Positions 1 through 12,550 of a stretch of 64,000 bases of DNA are shown here, piece by piece. Location: positions 9,362,001 to 9,426,000 of the forward strand of contig OZ234504.1 in the NCBI GenBank assembly GCA_965153455.1, given 5' to 3'. Every line of letters starts with the position of its first letter. The first letter of the stretch is position 1. Source of the DNA: Sphagnum compactum. Lineage: Eukaryota; Bryophyta; Sphagnopsida; Sphagnales. Under the pieces are notes generated by a model, which was not told the DNA's origin, did not search any database, and saw nothing but the letters and a program-made list of their open reading frames with translations. Position numbers and translations under genes: made by a program.

Positions 1-2703
1 GATGATGAAAAAATGTATAATTTTAAAAAAAAATTAAAAAATACATTTTTGAAAAAATGAATTATTCATTTTGTCAATGTGGAAACTAACTTTAGGATAT
101 TCATATATATGCAATATATGATGTGTAAGATCATGCAAATGAAAATTAATATAACTATTTGTCTTGTTTTTTCATTTCCACTAGCCACCATGTGTATATA
201 AATTCATTGCACTTACATAGGGCCATGTAATGTAAATGTTTTGAGTAGGTATTATATATGTATATATATATATATAATGTAACTTTCCTAACTATTGTAA
301 TGTGTTTTCAAGTTCTACATTCAAGTGTTATATAATTATTTTATTTTCAAATTTCATTTCAACAATAAAATAAATAATTTATGAAATTTTGGCAATAAAT
401 GTAGGCTTCTTCTTTGGCATGTTCTCTAGACTTTGGCATGTTGCCCCACTTCCTTTTTTGAGTATAAAGTTATTAATTAACTTTGTTCATCACCATTTTT
501 GATTTAAGTGTTTACAAGAGCATGGGTGCTTATTCTTATTTACATTAAATAGTTTAATTAGTTGTGATGCATTTTAAAGTGTTTTTTTTTCATCAGTTGT
601 TTTTTGAAATTTTGAACACACTCCCCAACCCCGAAAATAAAAGTAATAAGTTTTTACATGGGCATGTAAAATCAAGTGCATTTGTTTTACATTTACATTA
701 TTTTACATGACATAAAATAAACTTACATAGTTTTACATGGCATAAATAAACTTACACAATTTACATTTACATATTGCAGTATAAGTAGTAAACCATACAC
801 ATGCACAATATTGGTTTGGAGACCTTTGGGAGTTGAAATTTGGAACTTAACAATTAAAATATAATTTGTTTCCTTTCTTTTTCCATTTTCATTTTTTTTT
901 CTTTTTTGTTGTAATTTCTTTAGCAAATATAGATTTTAAACATAAAAGAGTTACAAAATTTGGCAACTAATAAGTGATTAATAACAATGTTAGGAACCAC
1001 CATTCAAATGTTATGTGTTGGTCTGATTCCTTGACAACTAGTTTGAAATTTGAACTCATGAAACCCTAGCAAGCATTATAAAACAAAACACCCAACAAAA
1101 GGGGAAAGGAAGAACAAAGAAAAAGGACCCAAAGTCCAAGCCAGAACTTCAAAAACCCAACGTGGATCACAACTTGAACTTTTGTATATTAAATCCATTT
1201 TTTTTCAAATGAGTTTTATTGATTTTGTGAAATTTATTACTTTTTGCTGAAAAATACGTTTTACAATATTAAAAAACCAAAAGTTTCAAATTTTTGTCAA
1301 ATTTGATTTTTGCACGATATCAATAATGTATCACCAAAGAATCATTGCCATTACATTCTTCTAGTGACTACACCTATACAACAAATTTATATCTATGAAA
1401 GCAAAGTGAGACAAAAACAATTCTTGAATCCTAAAAAAAATTTGAATTCAAAAATAAAATGGAATAGAAAATAATAAAGTGCAACCAAAAGGTTTAGGGT
1501 TTAAAGACTGAGAATAATATTGTAATAATGTATCTATCCATGAATAAAATCTAACTTTCAATATGAAAGTGCCATTAAATTATAACAACATGTTTTAAGT
1601 GAAGGGGTCCACTGGATGTAAAAGGAGACAATTCTTTTTGGTACCTCAACCATACTTTGACCCCAATATAAAATTTTTCATTATGTTAAACCAGTCCATA
1701 TTTTTTAATTTCAAAAGTCCATTATTTCTAGTTAATAAATTTTTAATCAATAAATAGTCACACAATTCTCTTCATAATAAAGTTGTTAGTTTAAAACCAA
1801 GTCTCAATTAGTAGATCTAAAAACATATTAATCACCATATGCATTTGAATGAAAGGTACCCATGAATAGTTGTTCATTTTGTCACAAAGGTGAACCATTC
1901 AATCAAACATTCACCCTTGGAAGAGTCTAGCATTTTAGAACTTCATTGAAACTCAAAACCTCAAGTTTTTAAGTTTTTAATTGTTTTTAACGCTATATTT
2001 GACGTTGGTGCGAATGCTAACAATCCTCTATTGCAAGAAGTGTTGTTAGAGTCCATGAAGAAACAATTGACTTCCTAGAAACCTCACTAGAAGACTTCAA
2101 CCACATCGGCTTTCTTCAAGGTAGATGATAACCAAGGTGTTGATTTGAAGCAAAGTCAGATTATGTGTTGTGTTGTTCACCACGATGAAACAGTGGGCTT
2201 CAAAATTTTGGCCTTGTGCACAAGATTTCAAAAAGACCTTATTACTTACAACAAGGTTTGCATGGATTTTTGCATCCTGAAACTCATTCCTGAAAAACCA
2301 TGATAGCTAGAAGAGGTTTTTGAAATGTTGTTTGGATCTTCTTTTCTTAGCTTTAAAATACATTAGGAAGCTATTTAGCTTTGTGGATTATGGCTGTCAT
2401 GGCTGATTTTGTTTTTGCATGGCTGATTTCTTCTTTCTTCCTTGTTGTTTGTTTTCTTGCTCAAAAGCTTCCTTGCTTGAGGTGTAAGTTGTAAGCACGA
2501 AACACCTTAGTTGAAAGAAAACTCATTTTATTGTGTCACAAGTGATAGTTCTGAAATCTACAATTTACCCAAAACATGCATATTATGTACTATCTGTGCA
2601 TATCAAAGAACCAGATAATTGTCTATTCAAAAAATTGGATAAATTACCAGCCAAATAACTGATTGAAACAATTCCAAGTACAAGGATTCATTTTTTCTAA
2701 GAC

Positions 2704-2757
2704 CTGGAACCAACGGTTCTTTGAAAAATCAAAGAACCACCCAACACTGGTTCAGGC
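2704..2757. repeat. GGTTCTTTGA hairpin
   Basis: A perfect 10-bp inverted repeat (GGTTCTTTGA at 2715-2724, TCAAAGAACC at 2729-2738) has a four-A loop. An outer, imperfect GGAACCA/TGGTTCA pairing extends it. The same GAACC...GGTTCTTT wording recurs as an array upstream of the MATE gene (9063-9380). The role is unknown. Confidence 0.5.
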
Positions 2758-4384
2758 CCCACTAACCCGCCTTGTGAGGCTGAAATCTCCTCAACCTAAA
2801 CCTGAGAAATTCTTGTAGATTTGAATCTCCTGGGCTCAATCTAGCTTTTAATAGCTAGGAAAAAGAAGCCTAATTAGACCTACACAACATGATTTTATCA
2901 TGATGCCATTGTAGGTGTTGGTTCACCCGAGGGGTCATTTTGCTACCTTTAATTTTTTTTTGGGACAACTTTACTTTGAGCTAAATGGAACATGTGTGTC
3001 ATAGTAAAGGTTGTTGTCCTAGTGACCTCATTAGAATCAACCTTGGTTGCATAACCAATGTGGGTGGGGGAAAGGAAATATTTTGATTAATTTTTCTTTA
3101 AGAACATCTCCACCCCAAGAAATAAATTACATCTCTACATTAATTAAAATAAGGTGATGTTTAACACTTAGTGTCCCCACCCACAAACTTGAAAAAAATC
3201 ATTTCAAACAATGAAAGACCATTTACATGTTTACATCTAGACCAATAATTACCATTGATTGAATTCATAGCATTTTTTTTTTTGTTTAAACATGTTAAAA
3301 TGATCACAATATTTTGAGCAATGGTTATTAAAGAGTAACAAGATTTGTGTTAGCTTGTTGCAAGATTCAATAAAGGGACCTTTATCATTATGTGGTGGAG
3401 ATGCTTTTAAGTTACAGTGAAAAATTAGGTTAAAAGAATTTCAAACCTTTTTTTTTCTTCAAACATTTTTCATGCATTTTTACATTGACATGTACAACTA
3501 TCGTTATTAACACAGACACAAAATATAATATAAAAATATCTCAAATGATAGACCATGTTTAAAAATGATTTGAGATCACATAAATTGAGATTATATCTCA
3601 TTCACAAAATATCATGAATTCTATTCACACTAAAATTGATTTAAATTAAAAAATCAGACAACTAAATTAACTCGATTTATCTCTAACTAACTCAAACTTA
3701 ACCAAGCAAATAAACTAACACACTTCACACACTGTAAAACAAAACAATATACATCATATCAAATGATATGCTTCTTGTTGAGTTAAAAGCTGGTTTTTTT
3801 TGTGGACAATGATAATTTCCCATTGGAGCCCTATATATTTAGTACTTGGTTTGCATGTTGAAACACTGATGAGAAATGGAGTTGTGCAAGCCATATAGTC
3901 TGACTTAATCTGCAACTCTGCAAAGATTCTTGCTTCTTTCTCTGTCTGCATGCATGCAAAGTTGGGTTCCATTCTTCAAGGCAGACCACTTCTTCTTTCT
4001 CTTCCATGCAACAATTGCATCTATAATGTGACCACTTGCTTCTATATAAAAAGGCTTACATGTGAATTCAATATATCATCCATGATCTATACCAACATTG
4101 GATGATAGGAGGATTAAAAACTTTGGGTCCTCTTTGGCCTCCCTGCCCAGAAGGAAGAGACTTGGCAATCTGTGTAAAGTTGTGGATTAAACTTTTGGCT
4201 TGAACTTGGAACCCCATAACCCACCCATTTCATGGCTAACAATTTGGAGGCCTGGTTGTACTTTTTAAAATTTAACAAAAAAATCAAATTCATCTTGTCG
4301 TCTAAATTACTTAAGCATATAACCAGGGTTTTCTGTCTTTTTTTTCTTTTTTTTTCTTCCAATTTTGTGCTGTAGCCAAACAGG

Positions 4385-4440
4385 CAATCATCCACAAGAA
4401 GATTTAGCCAAATTTGGGCTATAGATCAAATATGAAAGTA
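4385..4440 (+). repeat. Copy of dispersed 'GATTTAGCCAAATTTGG' repeat
   Basis: The core GAAGATTTAGCCAAATTTGG is at 4398-4417. It is preceded by a 'caatcatccacaa' segment and followed by 'atcaaatatgaaagta'. The same neighbourhood appears in both tandem copies upstream of the peroxidase gene (51472 and 51775). In reverse orientation the core is at 8410-8429 and 8749-8768. Five loci share this arrangement, which suggests a family of short interspersed or MITE-like elements. Element ends were not determined. Confidence 0.6.
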
Positions 4441-5297
4441 GCTACTTTGAATAATTCACTTATATTTTGGTTACTTAAATTGGAACCCATTGTAAAAATC
4501 TGGCCCCTTTTTCTTGAGTTCCAAATTTGGCAAATTACAAGAGGTCTGATGAGGCTCAAACTGCAAGTAAAACTTGGCCATAAGACTTTGAGTTTGTAGG
4601 TGAATTGCAACAACATTTCCATTCATCTGGTTTCATGAAATTGAACATTTTACAATGCAATGGAACAACACCCTGAGCTGCTGCCCTGTTCTACAAAGAT
4701 TTCTTGGGTGGCCCTCCACAGATTTCCTGGTCGGGGTTTCCAATCTCATTCTCTAGCTGACGAGTGGAGTGGAGTGTATTCAACTACTTGTAACTTAGTG
4801 CTGCCAGAAAAAAAGAAATTTTCTCCATGTGCTACTAGCATGCGCTAGGTTTGTCTTACCTTACCTTGAGCTTTCATGAGCTGTAGCAGACCATCAATCT
4901 AGTTGAGGTGCAGTAGCTGCACTGAGATTAGCTTGATGTCATGCTACCACATGCAGATAGTTTCGCAACTACCATGGTAGAGGTTGCTAGACTTTGCTCA
5001 ATACCTTTAAGAGGATGATAAGAACAGCCAGGGTATACGGTGTGGTTGCCCCCTGCTCAGATCCAATCGAGGAATGTCATGTTAAGTAAACTTTCTCAAA
5101 ACCTGTGAAACTGTGAAAGGGGAAGATTGTGCTCAGATGCTTAGAGCAGCTCCACCCGTGCCTAGTATTTGAGCTTTCATTAGTAAATCTTACTTCCAAG
5201 ATTGCTGGCTTTATACTGTTTCTCATGCCTCACCCATAAACATGAAACTAAGATTGTAAAAGGACTGGTCGATCAATCATCTAGACTAATCAACCAC

Positions 5298-5323
5298 TTA
5301 GATTGATCAATTGATCAATCTAA
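5298..5323. repeat. Perfect 26-bp palindrome
   Basis: The two half-sites, built from TTAGATTGATCAA and its reverse complement, meet without a spacer. Nearby GATCAAT motifs (5268-5295) look like weaker relatives. There is no gene next to it. Confidence 0.6.
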
Positions 5324-8111
5324 TTTAACCAATCCATAGCAAGTTGGTACAAAAATGGGTTGCATTTCGTATGACAATGTTGGTACCCATTATGTGTAAC
5401 CCATTATGTAACTCATGGGTGGAATTGTTTTAAACCAACATTGTGTCAATGCCATATATTTTGGACCATTGGACAAACATCAAACCTTAATGTTTGGGAG
5501 GCCATCAAAGCAACCCAAGCAATGCATTGTATTTGAGGTGATATTGATTTTTATCTCATCCAAATCTAATGTTAATGTTTATCCTTCCCCAATCCATAAA
5601 CATCAAATATTGGGCACTATGCATACAAAGAGCATTTATATACCATTATATATGTGGACCAATCACTATGGCTGACCAATAATAGCAATCAATGTGTGGC
5701 CAATCAGGTGACGTAGGCCAATGAGAAGCAATCATTTTCTTTGCTGATCTTTTGAAACCTCTACTATTGTCAGGGTGCAAGTTTACAAGAGCAAACCCAT
5801 TTTCAGATACAATTCTGTCATCCAAAATTTGACACACAAACCATTTTACTATTGCCTTTGGGGATGCTCTAAGAGCAATCCACTAGTAGCTAGATAACGG
5901 CTTGTAAACAATAAATTTGGATGAAGTTCATATATCAATAAATAGCTCACATGGACTCATTAAAACGGCAACCCTACCTCTCATTAGATTCATGGGCAAC
6001 ATTTGTGAATTAGAAAGCCAAAAATGACTCCCAAGACTGCCCAAACAAAAAGAACTATTTAGCTTATTGGTTTGATAATATCACAGTTATCCAGAAAGTC
6101 ACCCTTTGTTTCACCCCTGAGCTCCTCTGCTTTCGTCCCCCTATCCCATCTTTGAGTGGTATCTGCAAAGTAAGGAAATTTTATTAAATCTGGGTACGAA
6201 ATGATGAAACTCAGCATTTAAGCACAAGGTTCGAGAGAGTAATTATAATAGTCGTACGGGGAGGAGCAGTGAAAATATATGTAGCAGCAGTGCAGGCGCT
6301 CAGGAAAAAGGAAACACAAGATGAAACTCAGTTTACCACCAAAATTGGTGGAAAAACTAGTTTGGGTCCCAGTTATCTCCTTTTTAAAGAAAAATCATTC
6401 CCAGTTACGAATTTGATGCCCTATTATGCCGAAACTCACTGTTTTCGCCCCCTAATTGCCTGACCTTATGGATAACTCTAATAAATAAGAGGAAAGATTT
6501 CGGTACCCGGAATTTTGCTTTTGTGGATGAGAGGCATTCTCATCATGTGAATTCATACTCCTTTTCAAAATTGATTACCTTCATAGGTTATTACCTTTCA
6601 TATTGTACTAGAGACCAGGCAGGGTTTGGTTTCATTTCATTCTGGTTCCTAGTGAGCCTGTGGCTGAGCCGAATGGGGTGAGCTCTTGTCAGGCAAGCCC
6701 ATGAGTGAGCTAGGAGACAGAATTGGCCAAACCCTGTCTGCTCCATATCTTAACAGCTTTCGGCCAATTAGGTCTACTTGAGATTCATTGGCACCCATGT
6801 TGAAAGGCTGATTCAGCCCCAGAAAATAGTGGATTAAAAGTGAGAATGAGATCTAACATTGGTTAACCCTAACACCACAAAGGTGCCACACAACCAGTTT
6901 AATGCATGGACACAATGACCCACACATTTGAGCTTGTGCATGCAAGTCATTTCAGTGTGGGCACTGACTGGGCCAATAGACACACTTCTCCCACCCCTCA
7001 ACCCCCCTTTCCCCAAAAGAAAAAAAGCTCATGATTGCTTGACAAGCTATCTGGCTCAAGAACCAATTTCATGAACCAAATCTATGACATCTCAAGTTTG
7101 ATAGTACTTGGTTCATAAGGGCAAATATGGTGAACATGTACTAGCCTAGTAAAGCTCAAGTGGTTGCCATAGATTTGACCACTTCTTTTCTTCATAGGCA
7201 AAATTTCACTAAACTTCAAAGTTTTTTATAAAAATGCTAAAATGAAATGATTTTTGATATTTTCCATCATGAAATTTCTATAAACAAGAAAGAAAAATTA
7301 CCAAATGTCTATCCATTCTTCAAATAAGTAGCCAAAAATATAGAAACATACTATTTTTAAAAAAAAATTCAAATTTCATTTATAGTTGTATTTGACTAGT
7401 TTGGCTAAATATTCTTAGGGATAGTCGTCGCATCACAAAATTAGCAAGGAAAAATAAAGTATAACCCAACCCCATGTAGCCTAGAAAGTTGTAGTATTAG
7501 GTGTATGTGTTGTGTACATGGTGATAGGAGGTATGTAGTAAGTTGTGATAGTAGGAGTAGCGGGTGTGTGTGTGTACATTGAGCTTATTGTTTATTTTGA
7601 TTGGATGAATGGAGTTGTCATATGTTATCATGTGGACATTTGCATCTATCATAGTTCAAAATCATCAACCAAATAACAACTAGCCCCTTGTAATGTGAAA
7701 CATATAGAATCAAAAGTGAGACTCCAAAGCACAAAACATAATATAATCATCAAACATAAAATATATGGAACTATGTTCATATTGAACCAAATTTATGACA
7801 ACTTTAAATTCATTCAATTGCTTTCACATCATTTGAATGTACGAGAGTTCCTAACCAATGTTTTTTTGGGGTGAAATTTTACATTTTTAAACCTAAAAAT
7901 TATCATTTTCACACATGCAAAGGATTTTTGTGAATGAAATAGCCTTCATTTACCAAATTTCAAATTTCACAATAAATTAAATTAAAAATAATAAATTATT
8001 TTATTAAAGAAACTAGATTTCTACATCAAGTTCCAAATAGCCTTTTTTGGTGTGAAATTAATTATGCACAAATGTGAAAAATGAGAATATTCCTATTGCA
8101 TATTCCCTATT

Positions 8112-8130
8112 GGGGGGGGGGGGGGGGGGG
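8112..8130 (+). repeat. Run of 19 G
   Basis: An uninterrupted G19 tract lies inside strongly AT-rich DNA. Such runs are rare and error-prone in sequencing, so the exact length should not be trusted. Confidence 0.8.
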
Positions 8131-8404
8131 ATTTTGCCAAATTTTGAGAAAATAATTTTGGAAAAACTTTCACCACAATTTGGACTTACATCATTTGGTA
8201 GCAATTTTTTGCAATTTAGATTTGCAACAAGTTTTTAACAACTTGTTCATTGCCACTTATTGCTAAATCCTTCTTGGAATGTTTGTTATTGACACACCAT
8301 CAAAAATTGGAAAAAAGAAAAACATTGGTTCCAAGTTTCAACATGTAGCCAAAATGATAAATCTGAAAGGATTCTTTAAAAGAAATTCACTTTCATATCT
8401 AGTC

Positions 8405-8800
8405 TATAACCAAATTTGGCTAAATCTTCTTATGAATGATTGTCAGTTTTGGCTACATGACAAAATTGATTAAAAAGAGAAAAAAGAAGAGAGAGAGAGA
8501 GAGAGAGAGAGAAACAAAAAACCAAACACTAGTTCCAACAAGTAGCCTAAATATAAAATGATTCTTAAAATTTTATTTATTTTTCATATATGGTCTATAG
8601 CCAAATTTGGTAAATATTCATATGAATAATGGCTACATGAAAAAAATAAAAAGAAAAAAAGAAAAAAACCAAACACTAGTTTTTAGAAAGTAACTAAAAT
8701 ATAAAAGGATTATTAGGCTTTTTTCCTATTTTGATATCTGGTCTACAACCAAATTTGGCTAAATCTTCTTATGAAGAAGATGGCTAGATTTGGCTACAAC
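8405..8800 (-). repeat. Three diverged copies of the dispersed repeat
   Basis: The reverse complement of GAAGATTTAGCCAAATTTGG occurs exactly at 8410-8429 and 8749-8768, and in diverged form around 8600-8620. Each is preceded by 'tctata/tctaca' and followed by 'tatgaa...ggcta'. The spacing is about 170-190 bp, so this is a short cluster of one repeat family in the opposite orientation to the copies at 4.4 kb and 51.4-52.0 kb. Confidence 0.55.
8488..8512 (+). repeat. (GA)n microsatellite
   Basis: About twelve GA units lie in a purine-rich stretch. An (AAAAG)n run follows at 8804-8840. Confidence 0.85.
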
Positions 8801-8803
8801 ACC

Positions 8804-8840
8804 AAAAGAAAAGAAAAGAAAAGAAAAGAAAAGAAAAAGA
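8804..8840 (+). repeat. (AAAAG)n microsatellite
   Basis: About seven AAAAG units lie between the dispersed-repeat cluster and the MATE gene upstream region. Confidence 0.85.
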
Positions 8841-9062
8841 AACTCCAAACCAAACAGGGTAGCTTAACTGTAGTTTAGTCGCAAACTGGGTAAGTAAAAG
8901 TTAATCAACACCCCTCCACTGAAGTTGATACCAGTGTTGCCCGGTTCTTAGAACGAGGGAGGGACAGATACCCACAGGTTATCATACTGGAGAGAGAGAT
9001 ATATATATACATACACACATATATATCCACTTCCTCTTGGTCAGTCCCCAAAACTTTCAAAT

Positions 9063-9380
9063 AACCGGTTCTGTGGTGTAACGGAGGTTTCTCACATTTT
9101 TTATTAAAAAACTCAAAGAACTTCCGGTTCTTTGCCAGCCGGCTCGCTCGTGAAAACCGTCGGTCCCTTGAGGGGTTCGAAACAACTCCGAACCAGCGTT
9201 TCTTTGATTCCGATCTTTTGCTTCCAAACAGACGAAACCGGCGGTTCTTTGCGTCCGAGTTTTTTTCCCAGGATCCGGAACCGAAGGTTTTTTTTTATTC
9301 CCTTGTTTTTCAAAGGACTTGTAACCGGGGGTTCTTTTATTCGCTTGTTTTTCAAAGGATTGGAACCGGAGGTTCTCTTT
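9063..9380 (+). promoter_or_regulatory. Array of GAACC-n-GGTTC motifs upstream of MATE gene
   Basis: Seven versions of an imperfect palindrome are visible: AACCGGTT at 9063, CCGGTTCTTT at 9124, GAACCAGCGTTTCTTT at 9190, AACCGGCGGTTCTTT at 9236, GAACCGAAGGTTT at 9278, AACCGGGGGTTCTTTT at 9323 and GAACCGGAGGTTCTCTTT at 9363. The last five are 40-46 bp apart, so they form a degenerate tandem array of about 43 bp. Two consecutive units also share 'CTTGTTTTTCAAAGGA'. The array sits at the switch from AT-rich spacer to gene-like sequence. It could be a repeated protein-binding site or simply a minisatellite in the promoter or leader. Confidence 0.5.
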
Positions 9381-9416
9381 CTCTCTCCCTCCCTCCTCTC
9401 CCCCCCCCCCCTCCCG
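9374..9416 (+). promoter_or_regulatory. Pyrimidine-rich leader tract
   Basis: A dense CT/C run (TCTC blocks, then a long C stretch) lies about 1.1 kb upstream of the MATE start codon. Such tracts are common around plant transcription starts and in 5' leaders. A 'tatatata' stretch at 9000-9030 is the nearest TATA-like sequence but may be only a microsatellite. The transcription start was not identified. Confidence 0.3.
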
Positions 9417-10530
9417 GCGCCCCCGCTGTCTCTCCGGTCCTTACGCGCCTCACTTGTTGCGCCTTTGTCTGGACGTGTTGTCGTCACGCGCGCTTCGGAG
9501 CCTACGAGCATAATATTCATCACTCCCCTTTCTCCTCCTCCCCGCTCTCTCGCCGTCGCCTCGTCTCTCCGCTGTGGTTCCCTGCCTGCCTGCCTGATTC
9601 GCATTCGTAAGCTGCCTCTGCTTTTGTCCCCTCTTTTTTGACTTTTTTTTTGTTTTAATGATAAGGAGCATACATACATGCCACTAGATTTCTCAATTCT
9701 CTTCTTTTCTCTTGTCTCTTCTTTATCCTGAGCTCTGTGTGCGTGCGTGTATGTGTGTGTGTCCCAGTGAAGCAAGCCTCTTCCTGTCTCCACCACCAGC
9801 TCGGCTTTGGAATTTCTTTCATCGGTTCGGTTGTTCTTAAGCATAAACAGAGCATTTCGGGAGCTTTCTTTGGTGGCTGGAAGAAATCTTCACGAGACAG
9901 GTTCTTTTGGTTATTATTATTATTATTTTGGTCTTAGATAATTGCGTTGGTTTTCATTCTTGGCGAATCGGATTTTTGAAAAAAAATTGGTAGTGATTTC
10001 GCTGCTGCTGCTGCAATTGTTCTTTGCTTTCTACCTATCTATCTATCTGTATAGTAGGAGTGTTTTGTGAATTTGCGGATTTTCTTTATCCGTTGACAGT
10101 TAGTGTGCTCTCTGCTGTTTTTCAATTTTGTGTTTCAGTGTTTCAGTGTTTTTTGTTTCCTTCTTCCGTTGTCGTCATCGTCGTTCTTGTTGTCGTTCTT
10201 GTTGTTGTTGTTGCGTGTTCTTTTGGCAATTGAGCTGCTGTCGTTCTCTTATGGTATTTGTGGCGAGCTCTTTATTGTTTGTGTAGTGATATGAGCTTCT
10301 GAGGAGCTTCTTGGTGCTGGATTTTGACGAGTAAGATCTGTGAGAGCGTTCTTGACGGTTCGAGTTCTTGACGTTCGGGCATTGCAGTTTTTGTTGAATT
10401 GATTTTCTTTCTTTTTTTGTGCTGTGGAGCAGCATCGGCTTCGGTGATCGGAAACAAAAACTGTGGAGGAGCAGGAGGAGGAGAGGCGGGTCTTGGCTTG
10501 GCTGAGACTCGAGACGAGGAGGCTACATGC

Positions 10531-12550
10531 ATGGCCAATCCCGTGAAAGCAGCCGTGCAAACGCGGGCGGAGGCATCGGCGTCGTCGGAAGATGACGAAT
10601 CCGATATCGATTTCCTTTTGCGGGATCCAATTCATCAAAGTCCGTCTCTCTGCCAGGTATGTCAAGACTCGGCTTTCATCGCAATAACAATCACTTCCAA
10701 CAGTAGACTTTCTTCCGATGTCTGCCAATGCGCGAACCTGCACACAGAGAGGAGAGAAAGAGGCAGCAGTAGCCGCATGCAGCAGCGGCTCCACCTGACT
10801 GGTTACAACAAGAAAGGAGAAACTCCCAAGTAGCTAGCTAGCCATTGGTGTTTTGTGGTGTTGGTTGATGTGTGCGGGTTGTGGCTTTCTGTGGAATGGG
10901 CAGATTTTGGAGGAATTGAAGGAGTTAATGGGAATCGCATGTCCCATGGCAGCAATGAATTGTGTGGTGTATGTGAGGGCAATGGTGTCAGTGTTATGCT
11001 TGGGCCGATTGGGAGGCTTAGAGCTTGCAGGTGGTGCTCTTTCCATTGGCTTCACCAACATAACAGGCTACTCAGTGCTGTTTGGTCTGGCCACCGGGAT
11101 GGATCCTGTATGCAGCCAAGCATTTGGTTCCAAGAACTGGGAGGTGATTGGCCACACACTGCAACGGACAATCCTCATACTTCTCACAGCTTGTATCCCT
11201 ATCAGTCTGCTGTGGATCAACCTGCAGGAGATACTGCTGCATCTTGGTCAGGACTCTGAAATCACAAAAGTTGCAACCATCTACTGTTTGTATTCACTTC
11301 CAGACTTGCTGACAAACAGCTTGTTACAGCCGCTGAGAGTTTACTTGCGATCACAGGGGATTACTACACCGATGATGTGCTGCTCAGCACTTGCAGTGCT
11401 TCTTCACATTCCGCTTAACATCATTCTTGTGTTTGTGTTCAAGCTGGGTGTCCCTGGAGTGGCAATGGCAGCAGTTTGCACCAATCTCAACATGGTATTT
11501 TTGTTGTTAGGGTATCTGTGGTTTTCGGGTGTGTACAAGCGCACATGGGTAAGGTGGTCCATGGCCTGTTTCCAAGAATGGTGGCCCCTCTTAAGCCTGG
11601 CAGTTCCCAGTTGCTTGGCAATTTGCCTAGAGTGGTGGTGGTATGAGTTGATGACCTTTCTGGCAGGATTACTGCCGAACCCACAAGTAGCTGTTGCAAC
11701 AACAGCGATTCTTATCCAGACAACATCTCTATTGTACACATTTCCACTTGCCTTGAGCTCCTCTGTTTCTACCCGTGTTGGGAATGAACTGGGGGCTAAC
11801 AGGCCAGCACGGGCAAGGATTGCCACCTTTGTGGCCTTGGGTTGTGCCCTGGTAATTGCACTCCTGAGTCTGGTTTGGTCAACAGCTTTCCGCAACAAGT
11901 GGGGTCATCTCTTCACTGAGGACAAAAGTGTTTTGGCCCTGACAGCAGCAGCCATGCCTCTCATGGGTCTCTGTGAGCTTGGTAATTGCCCTCAGACCAC
12001 GGGCTGTGGTGTGTTAAGAGGGAGTGCCAGGCCTGCAATTGCTGCTCGGATCAACCTGGGTTCCTTTTATTTTGTGGGAATGACAGTGGCCATTGTGTTG
12101 GCTTTCTGGTTCAAGATTGGATTTGGTGGTCTCTGGTACGGACTCTTAGCTGCACAAATAGCATGTGCTTGTTCTACTTTGTTTGTGGTTCTGCGAACAG
12201 ACTGGGGATCTGAGGCAGAGAGGGCAAAGCAGTTGACAGGACCTAATGACGATGACATCGAGCTTTGTAAGGGCAGCAGCAATAAAGTGGTTCCAATTCT
12301 CAATGATGACAGAGGGGATGAGTGTCTACTGCCAAAGCAATTCTCAGGACTTGATTGCAAGGTTGAGCTTTGCCAGTCAGACATAGAAGCTATGACAATA
12401 GATGATGATGATGATGATGATGAAGCAGATCCCTTGCTCACTCAAACCAGAACAGCCAATGTCCACAGGAAAAAGGTTGTCGTCGATGTACATAACAGTC
12501 CTCCTGGGCCATTCACAGATAGACACAAAAATCAAATTTTGGAAAAATGA
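10531..12550 (+). CDS. MATE/DTX family efflux transporter (DTX48-51-like), two exons
   Basis: I read two exons, 10531-10656 and 10904-12550, joined across a 247-bp phase-0 intron (donor CAG|GTATGT, acceptor GGGCAG|A). The product is about 590 residues. Translation starts at ATG 10531 (MANPVK...). Exon 2 opens with [16 protein letters not shown] and carries the MATE fold: a series of hydrophobic segments with [19 protein letters not shown], a region near [12 protein letters not shown], and [17 protein letters not shown] near the middle. These match the DTX48-51 group (ADP1/BCD1 relatives), H+-coupled organic-solute exporters of endosomal, Golgi or vacuolar membranes. Acidic dileucine-like signals are visible in both tails (DIDFLL and EADPLL), the latter after a seven-Asp run made by a GAT repeat. 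Substrate cannot be told. Family assignment is firm; the start and intron rest on phase and homology logic. Confidence 0.9.

Larger units (their letters stand above)
1..8990. other. AT-rich spacer without a recognisable gene
   Basis: I see no protein family in any frame here. The open frames are short and have AT-driven composition. The stretch holds an AT dinucleotide run (about 253-277), a GT-rich patch near 7560, several A/T homopolymers, two palindromes and copies of a dispersed repeat, listed separately. It looks like ordinary plant intergenic DNA made of old, unrecognisable transposon debris. Confidence 0.7.

Noticed and set aside
9113-9844. 243-codon minus-strand frame rich in Arg, Glu, Lys and Gly
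   Set aside because: It is the antisense of the repeated motif array and pyrimidine leader upstream of the MATE gene. Composition is low-complexity and no domain is present.
10249-10794. 181-codon minus-strand frame
   Set aside because: It is antisense to MATE exon 1 and the leader, with Ser/Arg bias typical of shadow frames.
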